A stretch of 64,000 nucleotides of DNA. Source: Nostoc sp. WHI (GTDB taxonomy: Bacteria > Cyanobacteriota > Cyanobacteriia > Cyanobacteriales > Nostocaceae). A program made the position numbers and the translations under genes. The stretch covers positions 30,290-94,289 of the forward strand of contig NZ_WBKM01000135.1 in assembly GCF_015714725.1 (NCBI RefSeq), given 5' to 3'. This document shows, one piece after another, positions 53,130 to 62,360 of this stretch (positions are counted from its first letter, which is position 1; every line of letters starts with the position of its first letter). The notes below the pieces were generated by a model. It did no database searches and had not been told where the DNA came from. It was given only the letters and a program-made list of their open reading frames with translations.

Positions 53130-54260
53130 CTAAGTTGGAGTTTTTGATGAAAGACCCAAGTAATTTTGCACAATCTCCAAGATGCGCTCTGCTGCATGGC
53201 CATCTCCAAAGGGATTAATTGCATTTGCCATTGCTTCATAAGCAGCTTGATCACTGAGTAACTCACTAGCGGCTGCAAAAATATTCTGACTTACAGTTCC
53301 CACAAGTTTCGCTGTACCTGCTGCAACCGCCTCTGGTCTTTCTGTGGTGTCTCTCAAAACCAGTACTGGTTTTCCCAAACTGGGGGCTTCTTCCTGCAAG
53401 CCACCAGAGTCAGTGAGCAAAAGATGCGATCGCCCAATTGCTCCCACCAATTCGCCATAATCTAAAGGTTCTGTCAAGAAAATTCGGGGATGATTCCCTA
53501 AAAGCTCCTGCAAGGGGACTCGCACTGTTGGATTGCGGTGTAATGGTAGCACCAAAGCCGTATCAGGAAACTTATCTAAAATTTGTAAAAATCCCTGAGC
53601 GATCGCTTCGAGAGGTTCTCCCCAATTCTCCCGGCGATGAACTGTTGCTAACAAAACGCGATATGATTCCCACTCTAAACCTGGCACATTGCAGACTGTT
53701 TGGGTTGCAGCTACATTCAACAGCGCATCAATTACCGTGTTACCCGTCATGTGAATTTCACCCAAAACACCAGAACGGTGCAAGTTTTCCACAGCCCAAG
53801 GAGTTGGCGCAAAGTGCAACTGAGTAATTTGAGAAATTAAGCGCCGATTAGCTTCTTCTGGATAAGGATTGAATATATCATTAGTTCTTAACCCTGCTTC
53901 TACATGACCGACAGGAATTTTTTGATAAAAAGCTGCCAAAGCTGCGGCAAAAGCCGTGGTAGTGTCTCCCTGCACTATCACTAAATCAGGCTTTTTCACT
54001 TGGAATAATGCTTCTAACCCTTGTAAACTGCGGCAGGTAATATCATTTAGAGATTGTTGAGCCTGCATAATTTCCAAGTTATAATCTGCCTTGATGTTGA
54101 ACAGTTGCATAACTTGCTCAACCATCTCCCGATGCTGTCCAGTTAGAATTACTTGCAACTCAAAATCTGAAAACTTTTGGAAAACCTGAATCACCGGAGC
54201 TAGTTTAATCGCTTCCGGACGAGTACCCAAAATAATGCAAACCTGCTTTTTATTAGTCAT
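53130..54260 (-). CDS. wecB: UDP-N-acetylglucosamine 2-epimerase (non-hydrolysing)
   Basis: 376 residues. CIILGTRPEAIKLAPVI, LTGQHREMV, VQGDTTTAFAAALAAFYQKIPVGHVEAGLRT, NRRLISQITQLHFAPT and LLTDSGGLQEEAPSLGKPVLVLRDTTERPEAV are the WecB/MnaA signatures. The enzyme interconverts UDP-GlcNAc and UDP-ManNAc for surface polysaccharide synthesis. No glycan gene cluster surrounds it. The start lies in a CATTAGTCATTAGTCATTAA repeat tract (54257-54325). Confidence 0.95.
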   Translation of the reverse strand: MTNKKQVCIILGTRPEAIKLAPVIQVFQKFSDFELQVILTGQHREMVEQVMQLFNIKADYNLEIMQAQQSLNDITCRSLQGLEALFQVKKPDLVIVQGDTTTAFAAALAAFYQKIPVGHVEAGLRTNDIFNPYPEEANRRLISQITQLHFAPTPWAVENLHRSGVLGEIHMTGNTVIDALLNVAATQTVCNVPGLEWESYRVLLATVHRRENWGEPLEAIAQGFLQILDKFPDTALVLPLHRNPTVRVPLQELLGNHPRIFLTEPLDYGELVGAIGRSHLLLTDSGGLQEEAPSLGKPVLVLRDTTERPEAVAAGTAKLVGTVSQNIFAAASELLSDQAAYEAMANAINPFGDGHAAERILEIVQNYLGLSSKTPT

Positions 54261-54325
54261 TAGTCATTAATCATTAGTCATTAGTCAATGGCTATAGTCA
54301 ATGGTCTATGGTCAATAGTCAATAG
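54257..54325. repeat. Short tandem repeat (TTAGTCA / GTCAATGG)
   Basis: Several TTAGTCAT units followed by TCAATGGCTATAGTCAATGG and TCTATGGTCAATAGTC units, overlapping the wecB start. Same class of repeat as at 39620-39665. Confidence 0.75.
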
Positions 54326-54383
54326 TTAACGGTAAATCATCACAGAAACCATAAATATAAAAGCATAAATCACACAAAATATC

Positions 54384-54460
54384 AAAAAACCCAGCTTAAC
54401 CGGGCAGATGCACTGTTTGTCGAATTCAACTGTAATAACTACATTTTAATTTCATAAGTA
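54384..54460 (-). terminator. Distal copy of a duplicated terminator
   Basis: On the minus strand CCCGGTTAAGCTGGG is followed by TTTTTTG (54384-54404). The adjoining sequence to 54460, including GAAATTAAAATGTAG (the last codons of the gene at 54535), is a copy of 54478-54554. Confidence 0.75.
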
Positions 54461-54477
54461 AAATCTCAAAGAGCATG

Positions 54478-54498
54478 AAAAAACCCGGCTTAACCGGG
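54478..54498 (-). terminator. Proximal intrinsic terminator of the membrane-protein gene
   Basis: On the minus strand CCCGGTTAAGCCGGG is followed by TTTTTTC. It is a perfect stem, 37 bp after the stop at 54535. The distal copy at 54384 has one mismatch. Confidence 0.85.
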
Positions 54499-54534
54499 CA
54501 GACGCACTGTTTGTCGAATTCAACTGTGTAAACA

Positions 54535-54909
54535 CTACATTTTAATTTCACAAGTTAAAGGACAAGCAGCGTAAACAGTAGTCTGCATTTGGTCTGCCTC
54601 TCCATGCAGCCAGCTTAACCATCTCACTTCCTGAGGATGAATTCCTTTAATAGTTAATACACCCGCAGCAAATACAACTGCCATGACATTAAACATTATC
54701 AAAGCGCCTGCTACAAGCAAAACAGCACTAACAGGCATCACAGATTGCAAAACAATTGACAACAGACACCCAACCGTAGCCATCAAAAAAACTAGTGGAA
54801 AACCAACAACCAGCAAGCATACTGCCAACGTGAAAGTCCAGATTAAAAAGCTTTTAACCATTAATAAGGAGTGGGTCTTTCCTAGATTAGAGCTTTGAGC
54901 AGAAACCAT
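54535..54909 (-). CDS. Hypothetical small membrane protein
   Basis: 124 residues from the ATG at 54909, which has GGGAGG 7 bases upstream; a TTG at 54924 would overlap that site. Two or three hydrophobic helices: FLIWTFTLAVCLLVVGFPLVF, TVGCLLSIVLQSVMP and AVLLVAGALIMFNVMAVVFAAG. A C-terminal soluble part of 35 residues has two Cys (ACPLTCEIKM). No family recognised. The gene has two tandem terminators downstream. Confidence 0.65.
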   Translation of the reverse strand: MVSAQSSNLGKTHSLLMVKSFLIWTFTLAVCLLVVGFPLVFLMATVGCLLSIVLQSVMPVSAVLLVAGALIMFNVMAVVFAAGVLTIKGIHPQEVRWLSWLHGEADQMQTTVYAACPLTCEIKM

Positions 54910-55745
54910 GACTTTTCCTCCCAAGATATAGAGTAAGTTTTAATTTTCATTTCAGTTATGTCTCGTTTTTTGCGAGTAAACTGAATCGTTCATTGATGCT
55001 TAAGTATATAAAAAATAATCGGAAAAATGAGCATTTAGTTACTAAAGTTTACAGTTAATTTTTTCTAATCATGAATGGAAAGTTGGGTTTCTATTTGTTC
55101 AAAAACTTATTTTCCACATCCCTCTTCAGGTATAGAAGCTAAAAAACATCAGCTTTTAACCTTGATCCCCAAGACATTGCTCCTATTCAACTTAACATTT
55201 CTTATAAAAATTATTAGTTTTTCTCATAATTTATAAATGGGCTGAATAAATGAATTGCTAGTATTTGTACTGTTAATTGCTAGCAATTCCTATCAATATC
55301 TGGAATAAATTTCTCATTTAGGAGTTAGAATATTTACAGTAAATAGAATGTATTTAAAATTACTTATTTAACTACGGATTTTTACTGAGCCACTTTTATG
55401 TCTTACGTGTGTTAAACCAGGTTAGATAAGTTAAAAAATTTCTATAAGTCTTTTAAGCAGCGTAGTTTTAGGACAAAAAGATACAAATTGAGGTGTATGC
55501 AATGGATTGATTACCAATTTTTAGATTTTGGATTGGGGAAAGATGATTCTGATTGATGCTTTTTCCCTGATAGGCGAAATCAATTTAAAAGAGGCTCGCA
55601 CTCCTGTTCAAAAGCCAGCTAACCGCAGATTGCACATTTTGCTAATCTCAAATTCCCAAAGCACATCCCTTCTAAAAGTGCGGCCAATCCAAAATTGATT
55701 GACTTCTCGCTAATTCAACTTTTTAACTACCAAATTTGAAGATAT
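54910..55745. other. 836-bp intergenic region between divergent genes
   Basis: Mostly AT-rich (about two thirds A+T) with no convincing gene. A 51-codon frame starting ATGATTCTGATTGATGC (55543) exists but has no proper ribosome binding site and sits in a CCAATCCAAAATC-type repeat. The region must hold the promoters of the membrane-protein gene and pilT. Confidence 0.5.
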
Positions 55746-57020
55746 ATGACAGAATCACAGTCTGCATTAAATTCTAACTCTGCTGCTGGACGTAACCTAC
55801 CACCAATGCCGCCACCACCGCCAACGCTTAGTACGCAGCGTCAGCCTACACAAACATTGGATATGTCAATGGATAGAAGCACCAACGCGCCTGTTGCAGG
55901 TCATCGTCCGGGGACTCCGCCGCCAATACCGAGTTCAGTTAGCCCTAAAAACAGCAGTCCAAAACTCACCTTAGCGCAGTTAATCAGGGAGGCTTACGAT
56001 CAGGGATATTCTGACCTTCACCTGGGTGTAGGTGAAGTACCCCGCTTCCGCAGCCGAGGAGAAATTCAATCAACGGATTATCCAGAAACGGATAAAGAAA
56101 CTTTGATGAATTGGTTGCGAGAGGTGATGAGTGAGGCAGAAATTCAACGTTTTGAAGAACACTTAGAATTTGACGGAGCAACTCAGTACGACTTTGTTCG
56201 TGTGCGGATCAACGTCTTTGGCTCCCTGAAAGGGGCAGCAATGGTGTTGCGGTTGATTCCTCTGAAGATATTAACTATGGAACAGTTGAATTTACCCCCA
56301 GTTTTCCGGGATATTTGCCATCATCATAAAGGTTTAATTTTGGTGACTGGGCCCACTGGTTCTGGTAAGTCCACCACAATGGCAGCGATGGTTGACTACA
56401 TCAATAAGGAGATGGCTAAACATATCATCACTATTGAAGACCCGATAGAATTTGTCCACCAAAGCCGCAAGTCTTTAGTCAAACAGAGAGAAGTGGGAAT
56501 GCACACCCGAAAATTTGACAACGCTTTGAAAGCAGCTTTGCGGGAAGATCCAGATTTGATTCTGGTAGGGGAAATGCGGGATAAAGAAACAGTTAACACC
56601 GCCCTAAAAGCGGCTCAGACTGGTCACTTGGTCATGGGAACCCTGCACACTAATAGCGCTGTCAAAACTATTGAGCGGATTCTCAATCTCTACTCTGGTG
56701 AGGAACAGGATGCAATGCGGGTGGCAATTTCTGAGTCTTTAGTAGCAGTAATTGCCCAAGGCTTATGCCGCACAACTGATGGTAAGCGGGCTGCTTTCCA
56801 CGATGTGCTGATAAATACTGAGGCTATTAAAGAATGGATCAAAGATGGTAAGTATGATGAAATTGGCGAGTTGATGAAACAAGCCGGTTTTGACGGGATG
56901 ATTACGATGAATCAGTCGTTGCTAAATCTGTATCAAGATGGTCGCATTACTGAAGAAACTGCTTTAGAAATGTCACCAACTCCTAATGAAATGGCGCAGT
57001 TTCTCCGAGGTCGAGTTTAA
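55746..57020 (+). CDS. pilT: Type IV pilus retraction ATPase PilT
   Basis: 424 residues. A Pro/Ser-rich N-terminal extension of about 75 residues, usual in cyanobacterial PilT, precedes the conserved core beginning LAQLIREAYDQGYSDLHLGVGEVPRFR. Walker A is VTGPTGSGKSTTMAAM, the Asp box HIITIEDPIEFVH, Walker B DPDLILVGEMRDKETVNTAL, and the His box TGHLVMGTLHTNSAVKT. The retraction motif AIRNLIRE is changed or absent, the corresponding region being ITMNQSLLNLYQDGRI. PilT hexamers depolymerise pili at the inner membrane for twitching and DNA uptake. Other pil genes are not in the window. Confidence 0.93.
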   Translation: MTESQSALNSNSAAGRNLPPMPPPPPTLSTQRQPTQTLDMSMDRSTNAPVAGHRPGTPPPIPSSVSPKNSSPKLTLAQLIREAYDQGYSDLHLGVGEVPRFRSRGEIQSTDYPETDKETLMNWLREVMSEAEIQRFEEHLEFDGATQYDFVRVRINVFGSLKGAAMVLRLIPLKILTMEQLNLPPVFRDICHHHKGLILVTGPTGSGKSTTMAAMVDYINKEMAKHIITIEDPIEFVHQSRKSLVKQREVGMHTRKFDNALKAALREDPDLILVGEMRDKETVNTALKAAQTGHLVMGTLHTNSAVKTIERILNLYSGEEQDAMRVAISESLVAVIAQGLCRTTDGKRAAFHDVLINTEAIKEWIKDGKYDEIGELMKQAGFDGMITMNQSLLNLYQDGRITEETALEMSPTPNEMAQFLRGRV

Positions 57021-57419
57021 GATTGGGGGGAATACGATTCGCTTAAGATCCCCCCGCCTGCGGCGACCCCCTTAAAAAGGGGGTGAAAGAGGGTTATAAG
57101 CCTCTCTTAAAAAGGGGGCTTTTAAGATTCCCCCATTTTGAAGGGGGATCAAGCTTTCAAGTTTTCAGTGTGTAATATCATGTCCGCTTAATCACTTACG
57201 ATATGTCATTGCGAGTGTAACGTAGTGGAATGAAGCAATCGCAAGGGTTTGGAGATTGCTTCTCTACGAGACGCTCCGCGAACACGACCTTCGCAATTGA
57301 CTTGTGTTCAACCGGACATGATATAAGTCTTGACCAAATATCTTTGTGTTCCTGGTTGCGGTTATAGCTAAGGTAAAAGGTAAAAAGAGAATTCTTTACT
57401 TTTTAGTTTCCTAACCTCC
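57021..57419. other. Intergenic region made of dispersed repeats
   Basis: Just after pilT are CCCCCTTAAAAAGGGGG hairpins (57065-57150), which probably end the pilT transcript. A MITE-like element follows at 57175-57324. The last 90 bp are AT-rich and lead to the GTG start at 57420, with a weak ribosome binding site. Confidence 0.55.
57175..57324. repeat. MITE-like element with ATATCATGTCCG termini
   Basis: ATATCATGTCCG (57175-57186) and CGGACATGATAT (57313-57324) are perfect 12-bp inverted repeats. The inside holds dispersed repeat sequence (CATTGCGAGTG, CTTCTCTACGAGACGCTCCGCGAAC). A lone terminus of the same sequence is at 35940-35951. Confidence 0.7.
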
Positions 57420-58187
57420 GTGACTAACTTGACAACAAACAAACTATCTAGACCCCAGTTGTTTAAAGGCATTGCGCTATTTACACCTGGAGGAGATTTA
57501 ATTTACTGTATCGACCCTAGTAAGCAAGGTCGATGGCATTTACATTTGTGCTCTGCTTTGCAGGAAATTCTCGATTTACCAGAGCCACCGCATTTTTTAG
57601 TGCCTTGTTATACTGCGACGATTGACCACTGGTTAGATCCGCGCACTCAACAAGTGAGAACTTTTGCTGAAGCTTATCCGGCTGTAATCAGACATCAAGC
57701 TTTGCTGAATGCCATTTTTGGTATAGAGGAGTTAGTATGGCAAGCTGCTCCCTGGCAGGAGGGGTTGTGCGATCGCATGGTGTTAACAACTTATCGCTCC
57801 TCATTTGGGCAGCTTTGGGAGGATCACGACTTAATTGTCCGCTTAGACCTTTCTGAACCTGTGCCAAAATACCACCAGCCTGTAATAGTACAAAAAGAGC
57901 AAGTAACAACACAAGGCTATGTGCTTCGCTTGTTTGTTGCAGGACATAGCGGCACCACTGAACGCATTCTCCAGAATCTACACGAATTGTTAGAGCGATC
58001 GCTGGGACATCCTTATACTTTGAAGGTAATTGATGTTTTAACTCATCCAGAACAAGCAGAAATTAATCAGGTTTCTGCTACTCCTACCCTTGTCAAAGTT
58101 TGGCCCCACCCAATTCGGCGAATTGTTGGAGAGTTGGATCATGTAGAAAAGATTTTACAGATGTTAGCTGTTAAGGAAAAATTTTAA
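57420..58187 (+). CDS. KaiB-domain protein with a novel-looking N-terminal domain
   Basis: 255 residues from a GTG at 57420. The C-terminal 90 residues are a KaiB/thioredoxin-like domain: YVLRLFVAGHSGTTERILQNLHELLERSLGHPYTLKVIDVLTHPEQAEINQVSATPTLVKVWPHPIRRIVGEL, with the conserved T-P-T-L and R-R-x-x-G. The N-terminal domain (FKGIALFTPGGDLIYCIDPSKQGRWH, FLVPCYTATIDHWLDP) contains no motif I can name. Stand-alone KaiB is about 100 residues, so this is a fusion type. Whether it takes part in the clock or in KaiC-like signalling is not known. kaiA and kaiC are not nearby. Confidence 0.82.
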   Translation: MTNLTTNKLSRPQLFKGIALFTPGGDLIYCIDPSKQGRWHLHLCSALQEILDLPEPPHFLVPCYTATIDHWLDPRTQQVRTFAEAYPAVIRHQALLNAIFGIEELVWQAAPWQEGLCDRMVLTTYRSSFGQLWEDHDLIVRLDLSEPVPKYHQPVIVQKEQVTTQGYVLRLFVAGHSGTTERILQNLHELLERSLGHPYTLKVIDVLTHPEQAEINQVSATPTLVKVWPHPIRRIVGELDHVEKILQMLAVKEKF

Positions 58188-58655
58188 GATTATTGGGAGT
58201 GCGAAGGCGTAGCTCAGTCCAGGCGATCGCTCTCAACTCAGCTAGGTACAGCTTGGCGTAAAACTGTGGCTGATTGAGGGTTGAAAGTCAAATGCAGAGG
58301 GGCGCAGAGTGTACGCAAAGGTTTGATAAGCGGTGATTGTTTTAGCTAAGACTTTATGAAAGCCTGTATTAAACTCATTGATATTGATAATGAGCCGCTT
58401 TGTAATCAGACTAGTTTTTTTTGCCAAATGCGCGGATGGGTAGGTGTTGGTGAGAGGGTGACTACAAAAATGGCTGAATTGCCGTATATGCAAGCATTTA
58501 ACGGCTGTAGCATCTTTAAACGATCCGCGCACCTTATGTGGACTGGGTTTCAGCTATTTACATCTAGCGCAATTACAATTCCTTGTGTTATGATTTGTTC
58601 ATCCGCGCTACTGAACCTTGAAAACCATATAATACAAGGCTTTCAAACGCCAGCC
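58188..58655 (+). promoter_or_regulatory. CRISPR leader region
   Basis: A 468-bp non-coding region upstream of the first repeat. The array's repeats end in ATTGAAAC on the plus strand, so transcription should run left to right and the leader lies here. CGCGCGGATGGG-like and GATCCGCGC elements recur (58429, 58522, 58600). Possible -10 boxes are TATGAT (58589-58594, in an extended TGnTATGAT context) and TATAAT (58628-58633). Frames in this region are not convincing genes. Confidence 0.6.
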
Positions 58656-60866
58656 ATTGCAATTAACCAAAATCCCTATTAGGGATTGAAACCCGCCCAC
58701 GACGACGGGTTATTTACTTTTTACATTGCAATTAACCAAAATCCCTATTAGGGATTGAAACATCTATCAGTATTTCTGCCTCTTCCAGTGATGGAAATTG
58801 CAATTAACCAAAATCCCTATTAGGGATTGAAACAGAAAACGATAGGTTTTTCCTTGAAGATCCAAAATATAATTGCAATTAACCAAAATCCCTATTAGGG
58901 ATTGAAACTCACCATCAGCACCCGCACAGTGTAGTCACTGGCATTGCAATTAACCAAAATCCCTATTAGGGATTGAAACGGATTCAGGTAAGTTGCAGCC
59001 AACAGCAGAAGCGCTATTGCAATTAACCAAAATCCCTATTAGGGATTGAAACAGACCAACTGCCAATAAATCTGATTTTTTAATAATTGCAATTAACCAA
59101 AATCCCTATTAGGGATTGAAACGTTAAAAAACAAAGTCTCGCTGACGGATTAACCCATTGCAATTAACCAAAATCCCTATTAGGGATTGAAACTAAATTA
59201 CCAATAGTTTATCATGCTCAGTCCCCATCCAAAATTGCAATTAACCAAAATCCCTATTAGGGATTGAAACGTTATTCTCACCATTCTACTCTCGATTCCT
59301 CAAGTATTGCAATTAACCAAAATCCCTATTAGGGATTGAAACTTAGAGTTGCTAGCGGTTCCCGCTTTATTAGCGATATTGCAATTAACCAAAATCCCTA
59401 TTAGGGATTGAAACGAGAGCAAGGTAATCGAGGCTAAAAAACAGGCTATTGCAATTAACCAAAATCCCTATTAGGGATTGAAACAAATCATCCACCATTA
59501 AGGTGTATTCAGTTCCTACGGATTGCAATTAACCAAAATCCCTATTAGGGATTGAAACAAGTCTAGTTGCGTAGTCAATAAATCGTCAAAGGATTGCAAT
59601 TAACCAAAATCCCTATTAGGGATTGAAACATACTTGCTGAGGCACTGCATCGCAACCATGTAAGATTGCAATTAACCAAAATCCCTATTAGGGATTGAAA
59701 CTAGTGCTTGATTTGCGGTATTGTTGGCACTTGAATTGCAATTAACCAAAATCCCTATTAGGGATTGAAACATTTGTCCATCAACATTTCGTTTATTTTG
59801 CCTGGCTTCAATTGCAATTAACCAAAATCCCTATTAGGGATTGAAACTTTTGAAGCGATAACCCCACCCGTAGGAGGACATCCTATTGCAATTAACCAAA
59901 ATCCCTATTAGGGATTGAAACAGCCATTACCGATTTCCCGCTACCTGCTTTACCCTCGAATTGCAATTAACCAAAATCCCTATTAGGGATTGAAACATCG
60001 AACCTGTTATCGTAAGCGGCGATGTAATAGAATTGCAATTAACCAAAATCCCTATTAGGGATTGAAACAATCTTCAATCCCTTGGCACCCACTTGCTTTT
60101 GAATTGCAATTAACCAAAATCCCTATTAGGGATTGAAACAGGGAATACGACACTTCGGAACTCAAAACCATCTCATTGCAATTAACCAAAATCCCTATTA
60201 GGGATTGAAACTGGAATATTTGCCAAGTGCCTATCGCTGTAGGCGTGTACTGCGGGAATTGCAATTAACCAAAATCCCTATTAGGGATTGAAACGGCAAT
60301 ACGAGTTCCACAACTCCAACAATTACTTTAGATTGCAATTAACCAAAATCCCTATTAGGGATTGAAACAAAGTACTGCACTGTCTAACTACCTTCTCGCT
60401 ATATTGCAATTAACCAAAATCCCTATTAGGGATTGAAACGCATCCACAATTCCACCTGCTGCTGACACCATTGAATTGCAATTAACCAAAATCCCTATTA
60501 GGGATTGAAACAATGGCTTTGGTGATTTTACCATCGGTAAAGGTTGCATTGCAATTAACCAAAATCCCTATTAGGGATTGAAACGCCCCAACTTCATCAT
60601 CATTGAAAATCCTACAGATTGCAATTAACCAAAATCCCTATTAGGGATTGAAACTAGTAAACCTAATTGTTCTAGGGTTCCTACTTCTAATTGCAATTAA
60701 CCAAAATCCCTATTAGGGATTGAAACTTGATAGCACGGCAGAATTCCGTACTTTTATATTGCAATTAACCAAAATCCCTATTAGGGATTGAAACCTCAGA
60801 GTACCGTTGCTGGCATTAAAAATCCCTTTATTGCAATTAACCAAAATCCCTATTAGGGATTGAAAC
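58656..60866 (+). CRISPR. CRISPR array, 31 repeats of 37 bp, 30 spacers
   Basis: The repeat runs ATTGCAATTAACCAAAATCC then CTATTAGGGATTGAAAC, and I see no variation among the 31 copies (first 58656-58692, last 60830-60866). Spacers are 31-46 bp, mostly 33-37; the longest is at 60212-60257. The repeat contains a perfect palindrome AATCCCTATTAGGGATT and ends with the ATTGAAAC tag common to type I and type III systems of cyanobacteria. No cas gene is present in the window, so the subtype cannot be set; processing would depend on Cas6 encoded elsewhere. Confidence 0.98.
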
Positions 60867-60931
60867 ATCAGAACGAGTTCATCGTACCAACCCCAGAGTT
60901 GTCAAATTTGAGTTATGAAAACTATCGAAAC

Positions 60932-62050
60932 TTAGCTATAAGTTCCTGCTGTCTCATTCGTGACCTTAACAAGTTCTGGCTCGATATCATCTATCTTATT
61001 AAACTCTCCAGCCCGCCAGCTATCTGTTATGTCCTTAATAAAACTGGCAATAGGTATTGCAATTAACAAACCTAGTACTCCTCCCAACTTTGCCCCCAGC
61101 AGTAAAGAAATCACCACCCACACTGGATTTAAGCCAGTCAAATTGCCGAGAATACGAGGTGCAATAACATTAGAATTAACTTGGTCGATCGCAACAGCAA
61201 CACCTAAAACTTCTACTCCTAGCCAAAAGTTTTGCAACGCCACCAATAGACTAACTATGGCAATACCTACCCCCGTACCAAAAGGAAACAGAGAAAACAA
61301 GCCAATGCCAATGCCAAAAAGTAAAGCCAAGGGAACTTGCAGCGCCAAAAACGCTAGTGTAATTGTCACCCCTAACACAGATCCCAATGTTGCTTGACCG
61401 ATAAAGTAATTCTGGAAATCCTCTCTCAGTGATTGCCTTACTTTTGAGCCAATGTTAGCAGGGAACCACTGAAAAACTCCGTCCCAAAGACGTTTGCCGT
61501 TCAATATTAGATAGATAGTCAGCACCACCGCCAGCAGCACGTTGACTACAATACCAATGGTATCGACGGCAAAACCGAGAATTCTACCGGTGAAGGACTG
61601 GAGTTGGTTAGATAATCGTTCCAGAACTTGAGTAAATAAACCACTTAAATTGATGGGAAGCTGTTGTTGACTTAATGCCCAATCCTGGAAAGTTTGCAGC
61701 TGCTGAGTCCCAGAATCAATCCAACTGGGCAAAATATTAGCTAGCTCATTCAGCTGTTGTAGAATCAGGGGAACCAAGGTGATGCCTAAAGCCACTAAAA
61801 TCACCACAGTCAAAAGCAACACTCCCCCGATCGCTAAGTTGCGTTTTACGCCTTGTTCTTGGAGAAACTGGATCGGATAGTTCAATACAAAAGCCAGTAG
61901 GATGGCGGCGGCAATAATGCTGATTAGGGGTTGAAAATACTGTATAACCTGGAGCAATAACCAGCCGTTGAGAATGGCAATGGGAAATGCCAATCCTATA
62001 TTTAACCATCGCGGCAGTTTGTTTGCTGATTGCATTAATGCTGACTCCAC
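60932..62050 (-). CDS. AI-2E family transporter (PerM/UPF0118)
   Basis: 372 residues. About eight hydrophobic helices (AFPIAILNGWLLLQVIQYF, IIAAAILLAFVLNYPIQFL, LAIGGVLLLTVVILVALGITLVPLIL in the N-terminal half). A long amphipathic loop (about residues 110-160) follows, then the C-terminal membrane part with VLTIYLILNGKRLWDGV, LFPFGTGVGIAIVSLLVAL and VIAPRILGNLTGLNPVWVVISLLLGAKLGGVLGLLIAIPIA. This is the full PerM/AI-2E exporter pattern. Substrate is not known. It ends 66 bp beyond the last CRISPR repeat. Confidence 0.92.
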   Translation of the reverse strand: MESALMQSANKLPRWLNIGLAFPIAILNGWLLLQVIQYFQPLISIIAAAILLAFVLNYPIQFLQEQGVKRNLAIGGVLLLTVVILVALGITLVPLILQQLNELANILPSWIDSGTQQLQTFQDWALSQQQLPINLSGLFTQVLERLSNQLQSFTGRILGFAVDTIGIVVNVLLAVVLTIYLILNGKRLWDGVFQWFPANIGSKVRQSLREDFQNYFIGQATLGSVLGVTITLAFLALQVPLALLFGIGIGLFSLFPFGTGVGIAIVSLLVALQNFWLGVEVLGVAVAIDQVNSNVIAPRILGNLTGLNPVWVVISLLLGAKLGGVLGLLIAIPIASFIKDITDSWRAGEFNKIDDIEPELVKVTNETAGTYS

Positions 62051-62068
62051 AAGAATTTTAACTTTATC

Positions 62069-62161
62069 AGGACTTACGCAAACAATAATCGAAAAGAATG
62101 AATTTTCTTCTTAGGGCAATTCAGGAATTGCCCCAGAGGGCGTGTAGTTTTGCGTAAATCT
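62069..62161. repeat. MITE-like element with AGGACTTACGCAAA termini
   Basis: The left end AGGACTTACGCAAA and right end TTTGCGTAAATCTT are imperfect inverted repeats. The inside has GGGCAATTCAGGAATTGCCCC and CGTGTAGTTTTGCG, as in the copy at 63495-63584. It sits in the AI-2E gene's upstream region. Confidence 0.75.
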
Positions 62162-62214
62162 TATTTTGAGTTAAGGGCGGGCGAGATGCCATTGGTGTCA
62201 ACTTAAGCCAAAAT

Positions 62215-62335
62215 CCCTTTTAAACCTCGTTTCTAGCCTCTGGCTAGAAATGCTGCTCATCGGGCTGCGGCCGCAAGTCTTGAGGCGGCAGCCCTCCCGT
62301 TAGGCATTCCCAGTCGGAGACTGGGAACGAGACAC
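62215..62335. repeat. Cluster of dispersed hairpins
   Basis: TTTCTAGCCTCTGGCTAGAAA (62230 on), GGGCTGCGGCCGCAAGTCTTGAGGCGGCAGCCC and CATTCCCAGTCGGAGACTGGGAACG are three separate hairpins common in Nostocales intergenic DNA. They lie after the Nudix gene's stop on the minus strand and may act as terminators or processing sites. Confidence 0.6.
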
Positions 62336-62360
62336 TTTAGCTAACAGTGAGTTTCTTTGA

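Noticed and set aside
55543..55698. 51-codon frame upstream of pilT
   Set aside because: Ribosome binding site badly placed and the sequence is partly a dispersed repeat.
60055..60264. 69-codon minus-strand frame inside the CRISPR array
   Set aside because: Made of repeat and spacer sequence.
61056..61070. ATTGCAATTAACAAA in the AI-2E gene, matching the start of the CRISPR repeat
   Set aside because: It encodes a conserved LLIAIP segment of the transporter and lacks the rest of the repeat, so the match is coincidental.
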